Notes under the pieces: model-generated
Told to the model about the DNA's origin: nothing
What the model saw: the letters and a program-made list of their open reading frames with translations, nothing else
Database searches by the model: none
Part shown: positions 7,026 through 16,985 of the stretch, piece after piece
Layout: the number at the start of each line of letters is the position of its first letter
How positions within the stretch are numbered: the stretch's first letter is position 1
Assembly: GCF_013204885.1 (NCBI RefSeq)
Contig: NZ_JABMKX010000005.1
Span: 1 to 64,000 of the forward strand
Origin: Paenibacillus tritici
GTDB lineage: Bacteria; Bacillota; Bacilli; Paenibacillales; Paenibacillaceae
DNA length: 64,000 nt
Reading direction: 5' to 3'
Program-made: the position numbers and the translations under genes

Positions 7026-8446
7026 AGCGGCATTTGCGGAGCCTCGTGCTGCGCTACTTGGAAGCGGGGAAGCTCTACGATTACAGAGGTGCCCTTGGTG
7101 AATTCACTCTCAATCCGCAGACGTCCGTCATGCAGCTCGATGATTTCTTTGCAGATGGCCAGGCCCAGGCCGCTTCCCGACTGGCGGGATCGTCCCTTGA
7201 AGAATTTGGTGCCAAGCTGCGCCAAGTCTGCGGCCTCGATGCCTTCGCCGTTGTCGGTGACGGTGACGCTAATCAGCTCTCCGTCCACCACTGCCTTGAG
7301 GCGGATCTCCCCCTCGGCAGGAGTGAATTTGAAGGCATTATCCAACAAGTTGACAAAAACCTGCTTCAAACGGTTGAAATCACCGTCCACCGGCAGGGGC
7401 TGATCGGGAAGGTCGGCATAGAGGCGGATCTGCTTCGTCTGCCCCCTATATCTGAACTGCAGCAGCAAATCCTCCAGCAGACCCCTGAGATCATACGGCT
7501 GGCGCACAATCCGAATCTCTCCGGCCTGGAATTTGGAGAAGTCCAGCAGATCCTCCACCAGGCCAATCAGCCTGTCCGTCTCCCCGGTCATGACCTCAAG
7601 ACCCTGCAAGGTCTCTTGCTTATCTGACAAATCCCCGACCAGCAGTGTTTCCCCCCAGCCTTTAATCGAAGTCAGCGGGGTCCGCAGCTCATGGGTAACG
7701 GAAGAGATGAAGTCATATTTGAGCTTCTCACTCTTGAGAATCTCCTGGGACATATAATTCAGCGTCACCGCGAGTGTGCCGACCTCATCGTCATACCGTT
7801 TGGTAGCACGTACGGCAAAATTACCGGTGGCCATCTCCTTGGCGACCCCGGTCAGTTGTTGAATCGGACCTACAATCCGTTTGGCGATAATGAGGCTGAG
7901 AATGAAGCCGAAGGCAATGACGAGCAGCCCGATGAGAGCGGCATTCAGTGCGATTGTCAGAATAACATGATATAGCGGCTCTGCCGAAACCGAGTAGCGC
8001 AGCACGCCAATCGTGTTCCCGGATTCCCTCAGTGCGATAGATACGGCAATGATCCGTTCCCCTTGTACCGGCTTAATGCTCTGGAAGCTTCCTTTGCCGT
8101 TGATCAGGGCTGCTCTGACATCCGGTGTACTCACCCTCTCTGTACTTGAGAAGCCGAACGAATTAATAATCACACTCCCCGCCGGATTCAGCACCTCCAC
8201 CTTACTGCTCTCCTCAGGAGACAGATTCTCCAGGATATACCTCGCCCGTTCACTTAAGCTATAGCCCTCCAGATACTTGTTGAAAAAGGTAGCGGAAGTG
8301 GCGGCCCGGGAATTCAACGTTTCCATCGCGCTGCCCAGATAGTAGGAGTGGACGGCAGCAATAAAAACCCCCTCCAGCAGCAGGACGATCAGGAGCAGCA
8401 TAAGGGTAATATAGACGATAAGCCTGGACCTGATTCCCTTCAGCAA
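7022..8446 (-). CDS. Two-component sensor histidine kinase
   Basis: A membrane kinase of about 474 residues. I take TTG at 8446 as the start because GGAGGGG lies 6 bp before it, overlapping the end of the regulator gene; ATG 8461 and 8479 are in-frame alternatives. Transmembrane helix 1 is about residues 10-30, followed by an extracellular sensor region (about 31-155), helix 2 (about 160-188) and HAMP. The phosphoacceptor is His252 (SSVTHELRTPLTSIKG). The ATPase domain shows NLLDNAFKF, DNGEGIE and GSGLGLAI. It is the third gene of a leftward operon after a lipoprotein and its response regulator. The lipoprotein may feed information to the sensor, but this is inference. Confidence 0.92.
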   Translation of the reverse strand: MLKGIRSRLIVYITLMLLLIVLLLEGVFIAAVHSYYLGSAMETLNSRAATSATFFNKYLEGYSLSERARYILENLSPEESSKVEVLNPAGSVIINSFGFSSTERVSTPDVRAALINGKGSFQSIKPVQGERIIAVSIALRESGNTIGVLRYSVSAEPLYHVILTIALNAALIGLLVIAFGFILSLIIAKRIVGPIQQLTGVAKEMATGNFAVRATKRYDDEVGTLAVTLNYMSQEILKSEKLKYDFISSVTHELRTPLTSIKGWGETLLVGDLSDKQETLQGLEVMTGETDRLIGLVEDLLDFSKFQAGEIRIVRQPYDLRGLLEDLLLQFRYRGQTKQIRLYADLPDQPLPVDGDFNRLKQVFVNLLDNAFKFTPAEGEIRLKAVVDGELISVTVTDNGEGIEAADLAQLGTKFFKGRSRQSGSGLGLAICKEIIELHDGRLRIESEFTKGTSVIVELPRFQVAQHEAPQMPL

Positions 8447-8448
8447 AT

Positions 8449-9135
8449 TTAGCCCCTCCATATGTATCCGAATCCCCACAACGTTTCGAGGAACTGCGGC
8501 CCGGAAGGCTCCTGCCCGATTTTTTGGCGGATTCGGCTGATATTCACATCTACAATCTTAAGGTCGCCCATGAAGTACTGCCCCCATACAGCCGTCAGAA
8601 TCTCGTTCCGGTTCATCGCTTTGTTCGGCTGCTCCATCAGCAGCTTGACGATCATGAATTCTGTAGGGGTCAGCGGGATATCCTGCCCGTCCTTCAGTAA
8701 TTTCCGTTCATCCAGCATAAGGGTAAAAGGCGGAAGCTCGATACGGTTCTCGTGCGGCAGCGTCTCTCCGGGATACATCCGGCGGTACAGCGAGCGCACC
8801 CGTGCGATCAGCTCAACCGGACTGAAGGGCTTGACCACGTAATCGTCTGCGCCGGATTCCAGGCCCATGACCTTGTCGATTTCCTGACTTTTGGCGGTAA
8901 GCATGATGATTCCGAGCCGGGGGAACTGTCCGCGAAGGCGGGTGCACACCTCGAAGCCGCTGAGTCCGGGGAGCATCAGGTCCAGAATGGCGATGTCAAA
9001 ATCCAACCGCTCCTTAGCAGTTCTCAGCGCCTCCTCGCCAGTAGAAGCCTCAGCTACTTCGAAGCCTGCGCGCTTAAGATTCACAGACAGCATATCACGG
9101 ATAGGCTTCTCATCTTCCAGTATCAGTACTTTCAT
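8449..9135 (-). CDS. OmpR/PhoB-family response regulator
   Basis: A 228-residue regulator: receiver domain with Glu7-Asp8, phosphorylated Asp52 (ILDLMLPGLSG), Thr in IIMLTAKS and Lys in DYVVKPF, then a winged helix ending GFGYIWRG. AAGGAGG lies 6 bp before the ATG. The gene sits 15 nt after the lipoprotein gene and directly before the kinase gene, whose ribosome site overlaps this gene's end. The three genes are therefore one transcript. Target genes are unknown. Confidence 0.93.
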   Translation of the reverse strand: MKVLILEDEKPIRDMLSVNLKRAGFEVAEASTGEEALRTAKERLDFDIAILDLMLPGLSGFEVCTRLRGQFPRLGIIMLTAKSQEIDKVMGLESGADDYVVKPFSPVELIARVRSLYRRMYPGETLPHENRIELPPFTLMLDERKLLKDGQDIPLTPTEFMIVKLLMEQPNKAMNRNEILTAVWGQYFMGDLKIVDVNISRIRQKIGQEPSGPQFLETLWGFGYIWRG

Positions 9136-9150
9136 GAACAGCCTCCTTCA

Positions 9151-10626
9151 TTATAGCCGGGGTTGCTGCGGTGTTCCCGCCAGCTGCACGACCTCATCGA
9201 GTGTCAGCTTAAGCTGTTTATACTCCTGTAGCTCAAGCCCCTGCAGCTTGCCTGCTGCATCGGCAGCAGGCATTACAGCAACGAACACTGTCGGCTCCCT
9301 ATCATCATTGGTATTGGCCAGTTCATACAGCATCTTATATTCTCTATTCTCAGTCTTCAGCTTGGCCTCTGCCATAATCCAGGCCTTCTTCGTCAGCAGA
9401 CGAAGCTCCAGCAGCGGAGTCTTCGCAGCAGATCCGGTATTTTTGTAGCTGAACCGGATATTCTCCCAGGGAGCCGGAGACTCTCCAGGAACCTCCAGCA
9501 GCGTCCGGGCAGCCCAAGACCGGGGAATGCGGAAGTTGAAGCCCCAGCGGTCAAACTGCTCCTGTACGAATTTCAGGCCGGATTGTCCATCCCATTGATA
9601 ATATTTGCTGATGAATGGAGTAGCCAGCGGAGGGAAACCTTCCGTACCTGGGGGCGGGACAAGGAAGGCGATCTCCATAATTCCGTCGCCGTTAATATCC
9701 GAGCTGGTCTGCATGTAGTCCTTAATCGCAATGCTGTTGCTGCCGAGCAGCGCATCAGGCGGGGACGCCGGCGGAGCCAGTACCAGATCCTTACTGGAGG
9801 CGAGCGCAGCACGCTGATAATCTTCTGTTGCCAGTATATCAGTAAACTTGCCATTTTCCCAAGTCAACAGCGAAGTATAGGAAGAGTGCGCGCCAACTGC
9901 GGCGTCGATGATTAATGCGCTGCGGGTAGGGGATGCCTTGGCGAACACAGCCCCTAACACATTCCCGTCAAGCTTTTGATCGGATGCAATCTTCAGTGTT
10001 CCGCCTTGAAGCTGCAGCAGCTTCAGATGAGTCTCAGGCTGAGTATCTGTTGTGTAGATTCCCTGGAGTACGGCAATCTCGGTCTGTCCCGCTCCGGACA
10101 GATCAGCCAATACGAACTGGTCGTAAGGCTGCTTGAGCAGCTCTGCCAGCGTACCGCCGCTCAGGCTGTGGACAGACAGCTCTTTGCTTAGTCCTTCGCC
10201 TCCGCTGTAACCGAGCAGCAGATCCGCTGCCCCATCAGCGGTAACATCCGTGAAGGATACGTAATCCAGCTCGCTTCCGACCCCGGTGAGGGTGGCGAGC
10301 TTCTGCCATTTGCCGTCTTGCTGCGAGAGGAGCAGGGTGTTGATCTCGTAATCGGTTTTGTCTGTTTTGTAGAAGGCCAGCAGTTCATCCTGCCCGTCGT
10401 TGTTCAGGTCCTGCAATTGAATGGCGCTGCCGGATTCGGAGTGCACAGGTACAGTTAAGCGTGCACTAGCGGGCAGAAAGGATTTTACAATACCGGTAAG
10501 GTTGCCGTCGGCATTACCCTGTGACGGGGCTTGCAGCAGATCGCTGGGCGTCTTCATGGTACCGCAGCCGGACGTGACCAGGCTTAAGAATAGAAGGCCG
10601 CACAGGCCGAATGTATATTTGTTCAT
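9151..10626 (-). CDS. Lipoprotein with FG-GAP/VCBS-like repeats
   Basis: A 491-residue exported lipoprotein. The signal peptide ends in a lipobox with Cys21 (LVTSGC). Several repeats of the pattern D-x-[DN]-x-D/N-G-x-x-E occur: LQDLNNDGQDELLA, FTDVTADGAADLLLG, LADLSGAGQTEIAV and SSDINGDGIMEIAF. Such repeats form calcium-binding blades of a beta-propeller. It is the first gene of an operon with a response regulator and a sensor kinase, so a role as an extracytoplasmic partner of that sensor is plausible. No catalytic motif is seen, and the C-terminal 150 residues have no recognised fold. Confidence 0.85.
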   Translation of the reverse strand: MNKYTFGLCGLLFLSLVTSGCGTMKTPSDLLQAPSQGNADGNLTGIVKSFLPASARLTVPVHSESGSAIQLQDLNNDGQDELLAFYKTDKTDYEINTLLLSQQDGKWQKLATLTGVGSELDYVSFTDVTADGAADLLLGYSGGEGLSKELSVHSLSGGTLAELLKQPYDQFVLADLSGAGQTEIAVLQGIYTTDTQPETHLKLLQLQGGTLKIASDQKLDGNVLGAVFAKASPTRSALIIDAAVGAHSSYTSLLTWENGKFTDILATEDYQRAALASSKDLVLAPPASPPDALLGSNSIAIKDYMQTSSDINGDGIMEIAFLVPPPGTEGFPPLATPFISKYYQWDGQSGLKFVQEQFDRWGFNFRIPRSWAARTLLEVPGESPAPWENIRFSYKNTGSAAKTPLLELRLLTKKAWIMAEAKLKTENREYKMLYELANTNDDREPTVFVAVMPAADAAGKLQGLELQEYKQLKLTLDEVVQLAGTPQQPRL

Positions 10627-10816
10627 CAGAGTTACGCTCCTTATGATTCATCTGTGGCTAGTATATCCCAACCCTTCTGGCAATTAGTTGCAAAATGGTA
10701 AAGGGAGCTCGGTGGAACGTCATACAAATGGTATATAATTGGAAAGCGGACGATGATCACGTTACATTGATGAGATTGTTGATCCCCATATAATACTTAT
10801 AAAGGAAGCGATTAAA

Positions 10817-11299
10817 ATGAAGGAGCGGAAGACAAATTTAATCATAGCAGTAGTGGTGATTGTCGGAATTATTGTGTACGGGATTTATTATGTATTGAGT
10901 CTGACTACAACTATGGATAAAGCAGTACTTAATAAGGTTGATGAAACTAGCGTTATTCTTCAAATTATCCGGTTACCCCTTAAAGCTGATTCGATTGCAA
11001 GTAAAGAGGTTAGCATCACTGATCAGAATCAGATTAGTAATGTGTTTAAACAAATGTCTAATCTTGAATTAAAGAAAACATCTAAAATGGGTAAATCAGA
11101 TGCCTCTTCTGAGTATGATGTGTTTATTTATTCCAAAGAGAATCATAAGCTGCTCTTTCGCATCGCATTTCTTAATGAAAAATATGTATACGTTTATGAT
11201 AAAAAATACAAAGAATCTCTACAAAATTATTCGATTACAAGTGATTTTGACTATAAGTCATTTTCGGCTCGGCTCGAACAATTACTTAATGCTCCATAA
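10817..11299 (+). CDS. Small membrane-anchored protein, unknown
   Basis: 160 residues with one N-terminal membrane helix (about 8-28, after MKERKTN) and an extracellular domain of about 130 residues rich in Lys, Ser and Tyr. AAAGGAAG lies before the ATG. The gene is clearly more AT-rich than its neighbours, which suggests either separate acquisition or relaxed selection. It is a single gene between two leftward units and has no recognised domain. The strand-rich C-terminal part (YDVFIYSKENHKLLFRIAF) could be a small beta fold. Confidence 0.7.
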   Translation: MKERKTNLIIAVVVIVGIIVYGIYYVLSLTTTMDKAVLNKVDETSVILQIIRLPLKADSIASKEVSITDQNQISNVFKQMSNLELKKTSKMGKSDASSEYDVFIYSKENHKLLFRIAFLNEKYVYVYDKKYKESLQNYSITSDFDYKSFSARLEQLLNAP

Positions 11300-11324
11300 A
11301 TAGAGCAGTATAAATCGAGCAGTG

Positions 11325-11373
11325 AAAAAAGGCTGCCCCCAATCCGCCTGCTCATGGCTTTTTGGGGACAACC
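11325..11373 (-). terminator. Terminator of the GH1 gene
   Basis: On the minus strand GGTTGTCCCCAA pairs with TTGGGGGCAGCC and is followed by six T, starting 28 nt after the GH1 stop. The plus-strand reading lacks a T-run. Confidence 0.75.
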
Positions 11374-11401
11374 CTATACTGTTTAAATGTAGAACGTCTA
11401 T

Positions 11402-12826
<1,425 letters not shown>

Positions 12827-12900
12827 TTATCCCGCCTTTTTTATAGTTATGGTCAGATATGGTAAGCTATTAATATGTCCCATAATTCCATGCTAAATGT

Positions 12901-12914
12901 TGTAACGCGTTACA
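12901..12914. promoter_or_regulatory. LacI-type operator
   Basis: A perfect 14-bp palindrome, TGTAACGCGTTACA, with the central CG typical of LacI/GalR operators. It lies between the divergent GH1 and LacI genes, so one site can control both. Confidence 0.72.
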
Positions 12915-12961
12915 TGTCAAGTATTATTTAAAAGATGAGAATTTATGTAAGGAGTGCCATC

Positions 12962-13933
12962 ATGTCGAATCTGGATCAAATCGCCAAACTGTCGGGATTC
13001 TCCAAGGCAACGGTATCAAGAGTACTGAATCGTTCTCCCCATGTAAGTCAGGCGACGCGGGAGAGCATCCTGAAGATTATGGAAGAGCTGGACTACGTGC
13101 CGAACGGCAATGCCATTTCCTTATCCAGAGGACAGACGATGCAGATCGGGATGGTTACGGAGGGGATCAACGAGGTGATGCTGCCTTTTCTGAACAGCTT
13201 CGTGGAGACCGCCAGCCAGCACGGATATCAGACGATTATCTATACCTCGGGGGGCGATCCGGCCAAAGAGCTGCAAGCCTTCGAGGATATGCGGCGTAAA
13301 AGAGTTGACGCTCTGGTGATCAGCACCTGCGTCAATGATCAGGCACTCCTTGGCTCCTATTGCAAATACGGGCCGATTGTCTCCTGGCAGCGGATGGAGC
13401 TTCCGGAGATTCAGAGTGTTGCCATGAATCAATATGACGGGTACATGCTGGGACTTGAGCATGTGATCGGACGGGGTTATACGCGGATTGCCAATGCTTG
13501 GGGCAGGCCGACCAGTATGAATACCTCCGGGCGGATACAGGCGTACAGGGATGCTGCCCGCAAATATCATCTGGAGGTGAACCCGGAATGGTCGCAGACG
13601 GGCATCTACTCCATCCGGCAAGGTGAGGAGCTGATCCGGGGGCTGCTGCTGAGTCCGGGAGGGCATCCAAACGCCATCCTCTGCGCCAATGATATGGTAG
13701 CGGCAGGTATATTGAGCGAGGCCCGCAGGCTTAAGGTCAAGGTGCCGGAGGAGCTGGCGATTGTCGGATTCGACAATACGGAGCTGGCCCATACGCTGGG
13801 GATCACCTCGATTGATAATCCGATTGCCGCGCAGGCGCAGAATGCGCTCTATTTGATTCTCGGTAAGCTGGGGGGAAAAGAGAACGGGCAGCAGGAGCTT
13901 GAATTCCAGCTCGTACAGAGAGCAACTACTTGA
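12962..13933 (+). CDS. LacI/GalR-family transcriptional regulator
   Basis: 323 residues from ATG 12962, which follows AAGGAG by 7 bp; the longer frame from 12935 adds no conserved residues. The N-terminus is a LacI-type helix-turn-helix and hinge (LDQIAKLSGFSKATVSRVLN), followed by a periplasmic-binding-protein-like effector domain with typical late motifs (AILCANDMVAAG and IVGFDNTELA). It is divergent from the GH1 gene and the palindrome at 12901-12914 lies between them. It probably represses that gene until a beta-glucoside or its phosphate is present. The effector is inferred. Confidence 0.9.
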   Translation: MSNLDQIAKLSGFSKATVSRVLNRSPHVSQATRESILKIMEELDYVPNGNAISLSRGQTMQIGMVTEGINEVMLPFLNSFVETASQHGYQTIIYTSGGDPAKELQAFEDMRRKRVDALVISTCVNDQALLGSYCKYGPIVSWQRMELPEIQSVAMNQYDGYMLGLEHVIGRGYTRIANAWGRPTSMNTSGRIQAYRDAARKYHLEVNPEWSQTGIYSIRQGEELIRGLLLSPGGHPNAILCANDMVAAGILSEARRLKVKVPEELAIVGFDNTELAHTLGITSIDNPIAAQAQNALYLILGKLGGKENGQQELEFQLVQRATT

Positions 13934-13936
13934 ATA

Positions 13937-13976
13937 AGCCGTGAACCGTCCGATTTGGGCGGGTTCGCGGCTTTTT
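13937..13976 (+). terminator. Terminator of the LacI gene
   Basis: AAGCCGTGAACC pairs imperfectly with GGTTCGCGGCTT, followed by a T-run, a few bases after the stop codon. Confidence 0.85.
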
Positions 13977-14011
13977 TGAGTTGCTCATGCTGAAAGGAAG
14001 TTTGCGTTGTC

Positions 14012-14205
14012 TCCGCCGGAAGTGGGCGGCTGAGGGAAGGAGGAGCAGAAGTGCACCTGAGTCCGCCGGAAGTGGGCGGGATGAGAGAAGGAGGAGCAGA
14101 AGTGCTCCTGAATCCGCCGGAAGTGGGCGGGACGAGGGAAAGAGGGGCAGAAGTGCACCTGAATCCGCCGGAAGTGGGCGGCGGGCTGAGGGAAGGAGGT
14201 GCAAA
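14012..14205. repeat. 50-51 bp tandem repeat, about 3.8 copies
   Basis: Units start at 14012, 14062, 14113 and 14164. Each begins TCCGCCGGAAGTGGGCGG, in which CCGCC and GGCGG can pair around a short loop, and continues with a purine-rich part (GAGGGAAGGAGGAGCAGAAG). Copies differ at a few positions and by one base in length. Long open frames on both strands here are by-products of the repeat; no ribosome site or known domain supports translation. The segment lies between the LacI terminator and the terminator of the leftward gene. Confidence 0.88.
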
Positions 14206-14268
14206 CGGGCGGGAGGAGCAAACGAGAGGTATAAATCCCTCTGATTCCGCGCGAAGCGGGGCGCCTCG

Positions 14269-14322
14269 TAAAACAGACAAAGGGCCCTGCCAAGCAGCAT
14301 TTACGGCACTTGGCATAGCCCT
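14269..14322 (-). terminator. Terminator of the leftward unknown gene
   Basis: On the minus strand AGGGCTATGCCAAG pairs with CTTGGCAGGGCCCT (one mismatch, one wobble), followed by TTTGTCTGTTTT. Confidence 0.7.
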
Positions 14323-14351
14323 CCTTCAAGTTGACCTCCCCCGCAGGAGCG

Positions 14352-15050
14352 TCAGAAAATAATCTTCTGCGCCGCCATGATCCGGCCGATTTCAAAGATG
14401 GCTGCACACTCTACGAAGTGAACCTCGGAGATGATGGAATGGTCGTGCGTCCGGTAGTAGTATTTGCCATCGGTGTACACATGATCATAGATGAGGCTGA
14501 TGTCATACACCGAGGTAGGGTAAAGCTCTCCTTCACCCTTGGCGATACCTGAGGTTATGGAATGATGTCCCGAGCCTTCTACGAAGGAGATGCCGAGGGG
14601 GAGCCAGAGGGTGACTTCATGACCAATATCCTGCCGCCAGCTTCCGTTCAGGGTGCCTTCCCCTATGCGGATCAGACTATCGCGCAGCTTCCGGGGAATC
14701 CAGGGGGAGGGAAAGACCAGGTCACGTGCGAGGTCAATAATCCGGCTGCTGTTGTCAATCTGTCTCATCAGGAAGTGGAAGCTCTTTCCGTCCAGCGTAA
14801 CCTCGGCCCATTCGTCAAAGAACAGGTTGTCCGAGAATATCCGCTCCACCTGGTCAATCTCCCCATGGAGCACGGGCATCAGCATGAGCTGGCTCTGAAC
14901 CCGTCTGCCTATAAGACGTATGAAGTCCACAATGGGGTGGGTCTCAGGCTGGAAGTAGCCATAGTTGATATCATAATAAAAGCCGAGATTCTCGTTGATT
15001 AAATCCTTGGCAAAAGCCAGGAGATTATCGAATTCTTGTTTCGTTCTCAT
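14352..15050 (-). CDS. Hypothetical cytoplasmic protein
   Basis: 232 residues with no signal peptide or membrane helix. It begins MRTKQEFDNLLAFAKDLI and AAGGAGCAG lies upstream. Its make-up (many aromatic residues and spread histidines) suggests a folded globular domain. Motifs such as LPVLHGEIDQVERIFSDN, DLARDLVFPSPW and HHSITSGIAKGEGELYP are distinctive, but I cannot place them in a family with certainty. It is a single gene with its own terminator. Confidence 0.75.
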   Translation of the reverse strand: MRTKQEFDNLLAFAKDLINENLGFYYDINYGYFQPETHPIVDFIRLIGRRVQSQLMLMPVLHGEIDQVERIFSDNLFFDEWAEVTLDGKSFHFLMRQIDNSSRIIDLARDLVFPSPWIPRKLRDSLIRIGEGTLNGSWRQDIGHEVTLWLPLGISFVEGSGHHSITSGIAKGEGELYPTSVYDISLIYDHVYTDGKYYYRTHDHSIISEVHFVECAAIFEIGRIMAAQKIIF

Positions 15051-15157
15051 GCAAAAGCTGCTCCTTCAGTCGTATGATAATGTGCTTATCATATTACGAC
15101 TAGGCATAGGTGTCTGTGATCAAAACAGCAGGGAATGATTGGCTTCTCAGCGCCAAA

Positions 15158-15210
15158 GCAAAAAAGATGGCCCACAGCCGTGTGTATCACGAGCGGCTGT
15201 GGGCCATCTT
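15158..15210 (-). terminator. Strong terminator for the DUF2798 gene
   Basis: A perfect 17-bp stem (AAGATGGCCCACAGCCG at 15164-15180 with its complement at 15194-15210). On the minus strand it is followed by six T. It lies about 155 bp past the stop of the leftward DUF2798 gene; the sequence between holds no gene. Confidence 0.85.
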
Positions 15211-15366
15211 GGTACAAATGAAATCCTATAAGCTCTCGGTCAGCCTGTACAGGACGAGTCGGCTCTTCCGGCGTAGGCAGCGCGGCGCTCCCCGACCTTG
15301 GTGCAGACTATCGCGCCTACCTGAGTGCCAAGGCCGCGAACAACGTTAGTCCTATCTCCGCCAGTC

Positions 15367-15840
15367 TCAGAGGCCCGGGGCGGCAGTCCGTACCGGAAAC
15401 ATCCGGGTGAACAGGAAGCGGGTCAGCGGACCGACAACGATCAGCTGCAGCGGAAGGGCACAGATGAAATTAAGTCCCAGCACGGAGAAGTAATGACGGA
15501 AGAAGTTGTCTCCGAATCCGTAGTGTGCTAGTGTGCCGTATAGAGACATGAGAATGACCATCCCGCATACCATGAAGCACGAGATCGTCAGGACTTTTCG
15601 GATCTTGGGCGCGGAGGGCTTCACTATTCGGAAGGCCAGCCCTTTGGCGATTCTGCCGACCACCACAATATCGCAGAACAAGGCAACGGCAAGGGCCGGG
15701 AGCAAGCCTGCAGCCACATCCGCGAACAGCCTGCTGCTCACCCCATTAACCATAATCACATTATAAAAAGACATGAAGACGACCATGCAAAAACACATCA
15801 TGCTGGTGAAAATTAAAGCTTCTTTTTTGTTGCTGTCCAT
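15367..15840 (-). CDS. DUF2798-like membrane protein
   Basis: 157 residues from ATG 15840 (MDSNKKEALIFTSMMC), which has GGGAG 9 bp upstream; the longer frame from 15879 would start inside the -10 region. Four hydrophobic segments alternate with short loops, and the pattern MMCFCMVVFMSFYN repeated as CFMVCGMVILMSLYG is a pair of related two-helix units, as in DUF2798. The function of the family is unknown. The gene is divergent from a MarR regulator and has a 21-bp palindrome in its promoter, so it is probably that regulator's main target. Confidence 0.82.
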   Translation of the reverse strand: MDSNKKEALIFTSMMCFCMVVFMSFYNVIMVNGVSSRLFADVAAGLLPALAVALFCDIVVVGRIAKGLAFRIVKPSAPKIRKVLTISCFMVCGMVILMSLYGTLAHYGFGDNFFRHYFSVLGLNFICALPLQLIVVGPLTRFLFTRMFPVRTAAPGL

Positions 15841-15893
15841 GTTCCGAACTCCCTTAAATGTAAGTTTTTCAAACTTCATTTATAGTAGCAGTG

Positions 15894-15923
15894 GAAATGG
15901 TTATTGTCAACCTGGTTGACAAT
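15894..15923 (-). promoter_or_regulatory. Promoter with a MarR-type palindrome
   Basis: A 21-bp perfect palindrome with one central base occupies 15903-15923 (arms ATTGTCAACC and GGTTGACAAT). Read leftward, it contains a consensus -35 box TTGACA, with a TACTAT -10 box 17 bp further on just beyond this feature. A bound MarR dimer would block RNA polymerase. The regulator is probably the product of the gene at 16265. Confidence 0.75.
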
Positions 15924-15929
15924 ATTTTT

Positions 15930-16250
15930 GCCCACCTCTTGTGTATATCCAAAATGCACCATACTAAGGTTAGCAAGCCTCAGCCCATCAAAAATAGGCG
16001 GCCGGAACAAGCCTTGAATTATGACGGACGGGCAGATACTGGCGGATTCGGAAGGGTTGTTGCATGAAATGCAGGAATTGTTCTGCTAAGCTGTTTGTAT
16101 GAGGAGGAATGCTGCCTTCTGTACAACAAATTGCGGATAACGCCCGATATTAGGAGGTAGTTATTGTATTTTATGCAGGATTTCAGTGGGAAACTTAAGT
16201 TGAGCTTATCCCATCTTATATAGTGGTGTTGGGGTATGAACTATTTCTAG
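15930..16250. other. Intergenic region with divergent repeat motifs
   Basis: This 320-bp gap between the DUF2798 promoter and the MarR gene has no gene. It contains partly similar motifs at 16056 (GTTGTTGCATGAAATGCAGG) and 16158 (AGTTATTGTATTTTATGCAG) and an inverted relative near 16109-16131. They may be a diverged member of the four-unit repeat family described elsewhere, but the similarity is weak. Confidence 0.35.
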
Positions 16251-16264
16251 AAGGAGGCTTGCAG

Positions 16265-16681
16265 ATGAATGAGTATATCTCCGGGTTGAACCTGGTCGAT
16301 TTAATCAGCGAGAAGCACAAGGTGCTGCGGGAGAAGGTGAACCAGTTGAGCGGGGAGCCGCTCAATAAGACGGAGACGCATATTCTGGCGATGCTGGAGC
16401 TGCACGGCACGTTGTCCATCTCGGAGGTCAGCAGGCTGATCAGCATATCCCGCCAGGGAACACAAAAGACGATCAACAATCTGCTGGCCGAGGGTTACGT
16501 AGACACTGCGGCCAAGGAAGGGAACAGCCGGGACAAGCCTATCTTGCTAACTCTGAAGGGAGCAGAGGCCTGCCGGAGTATGCTGGAGATCAAACAGACT
16601 ATTGAAGCCGAGATCACGGCCCGGATCGGCAAGGAGCAGGTAGAGATGCTGCGTAAGCTGCTTACACAGGCTTGGCTCTGA
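16265..16681 (+). CDS. MarR-family transcriptional regulator
   Basis: 138 residues from ATG 16265, 7 bp after AAGGAGG. It contains a winged helix (about 35-95): LNKTETHILAMLELHGTLSI, ISEVSRLISISRQGTQKTI as recognition helix region, and a wing with the DKPILLTLKG sequence. Flanking helices would form the dimer. It is divergent from the DUF2798 membrane gene and probably binds the palindrome at 15903-15923. The inducer is unknown; MarR proteins often respond to small aromatic compounds or oxidants. Confidence 0.88.
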   Translation: MNEYISGLNLVDLISEKHKVLREKVNQLSGEPLNKTETHILAMLELHGTLSISEVSRLISISRQGTQKTINNLLAEGYVDTAAKEGNSRDKPILLTLKGAEACRSMLEIKQTIEAEITARIGKEQVEMLRKLLTQAWL

Positions 16682-16748
16682 GACAGTGGCGGTCAGTGTA
16701 TTATCTAAGCCTGAATTTGGCTGAATATAGCAAAAAAAGCTGAAATAA

Positions 16749-16789
16749 GCAAACAGGACGAAGCAGAAAGCCTGCTTCGTCCTGTTTGC
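16749..16789. terminator. 18-bp-stem hairpin after the MarR gene
   Basis: GCAAACAGGACGAAGCAG pairs perfectly with its complement at 16772-16789 around a 5-nt loop. Neither side has a clean T-run directly after the stem, so it may act as a weak terminator or a barrier to decay. It lies between the MarR and kimA genes. Confidence 0.6.
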
Positions 16790-16985
16790 TGAGTCTTTCG
16801 GCAGTATCCATTTATTCTTAAATATTTGCAGTTTGTCTAGGATATCTGCATCTATACAGACGGTCATAAAAGGATTACTGTAGTATCGAACACGCAGCAA
16901 ATATAGGCGTGCCTTCCAGTTATAAGTTCAGATTATTATTGCATGCCATGGGTAATATAACATTAAAAAAAGTCGGGTGAAGATG

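Noticed and set aside
7034..7627. 197-codon rightward frame opposite the histidine kinase
   Set aside because: It is a shadow of the kinase gene on the opposite strand, whose family motifs are unmistakable.
13849..14407. Long Pro/Ser/Arg-rich frames on both strands of the tandem repeat
   Set aside because: The repeat lacks stop codons by composition; unit lengths of 50 and 51 bp would break any frame, and no domain or start signal is present.
15211..15366. Possible structured RNA between the DUF2798 stop and its terminator
   Set aside because: Short complementary pieces (CCTTGG/CCAAGG, GTAGGC/GCCTAC) exist, but they do not form a convincing nested fold by eye.
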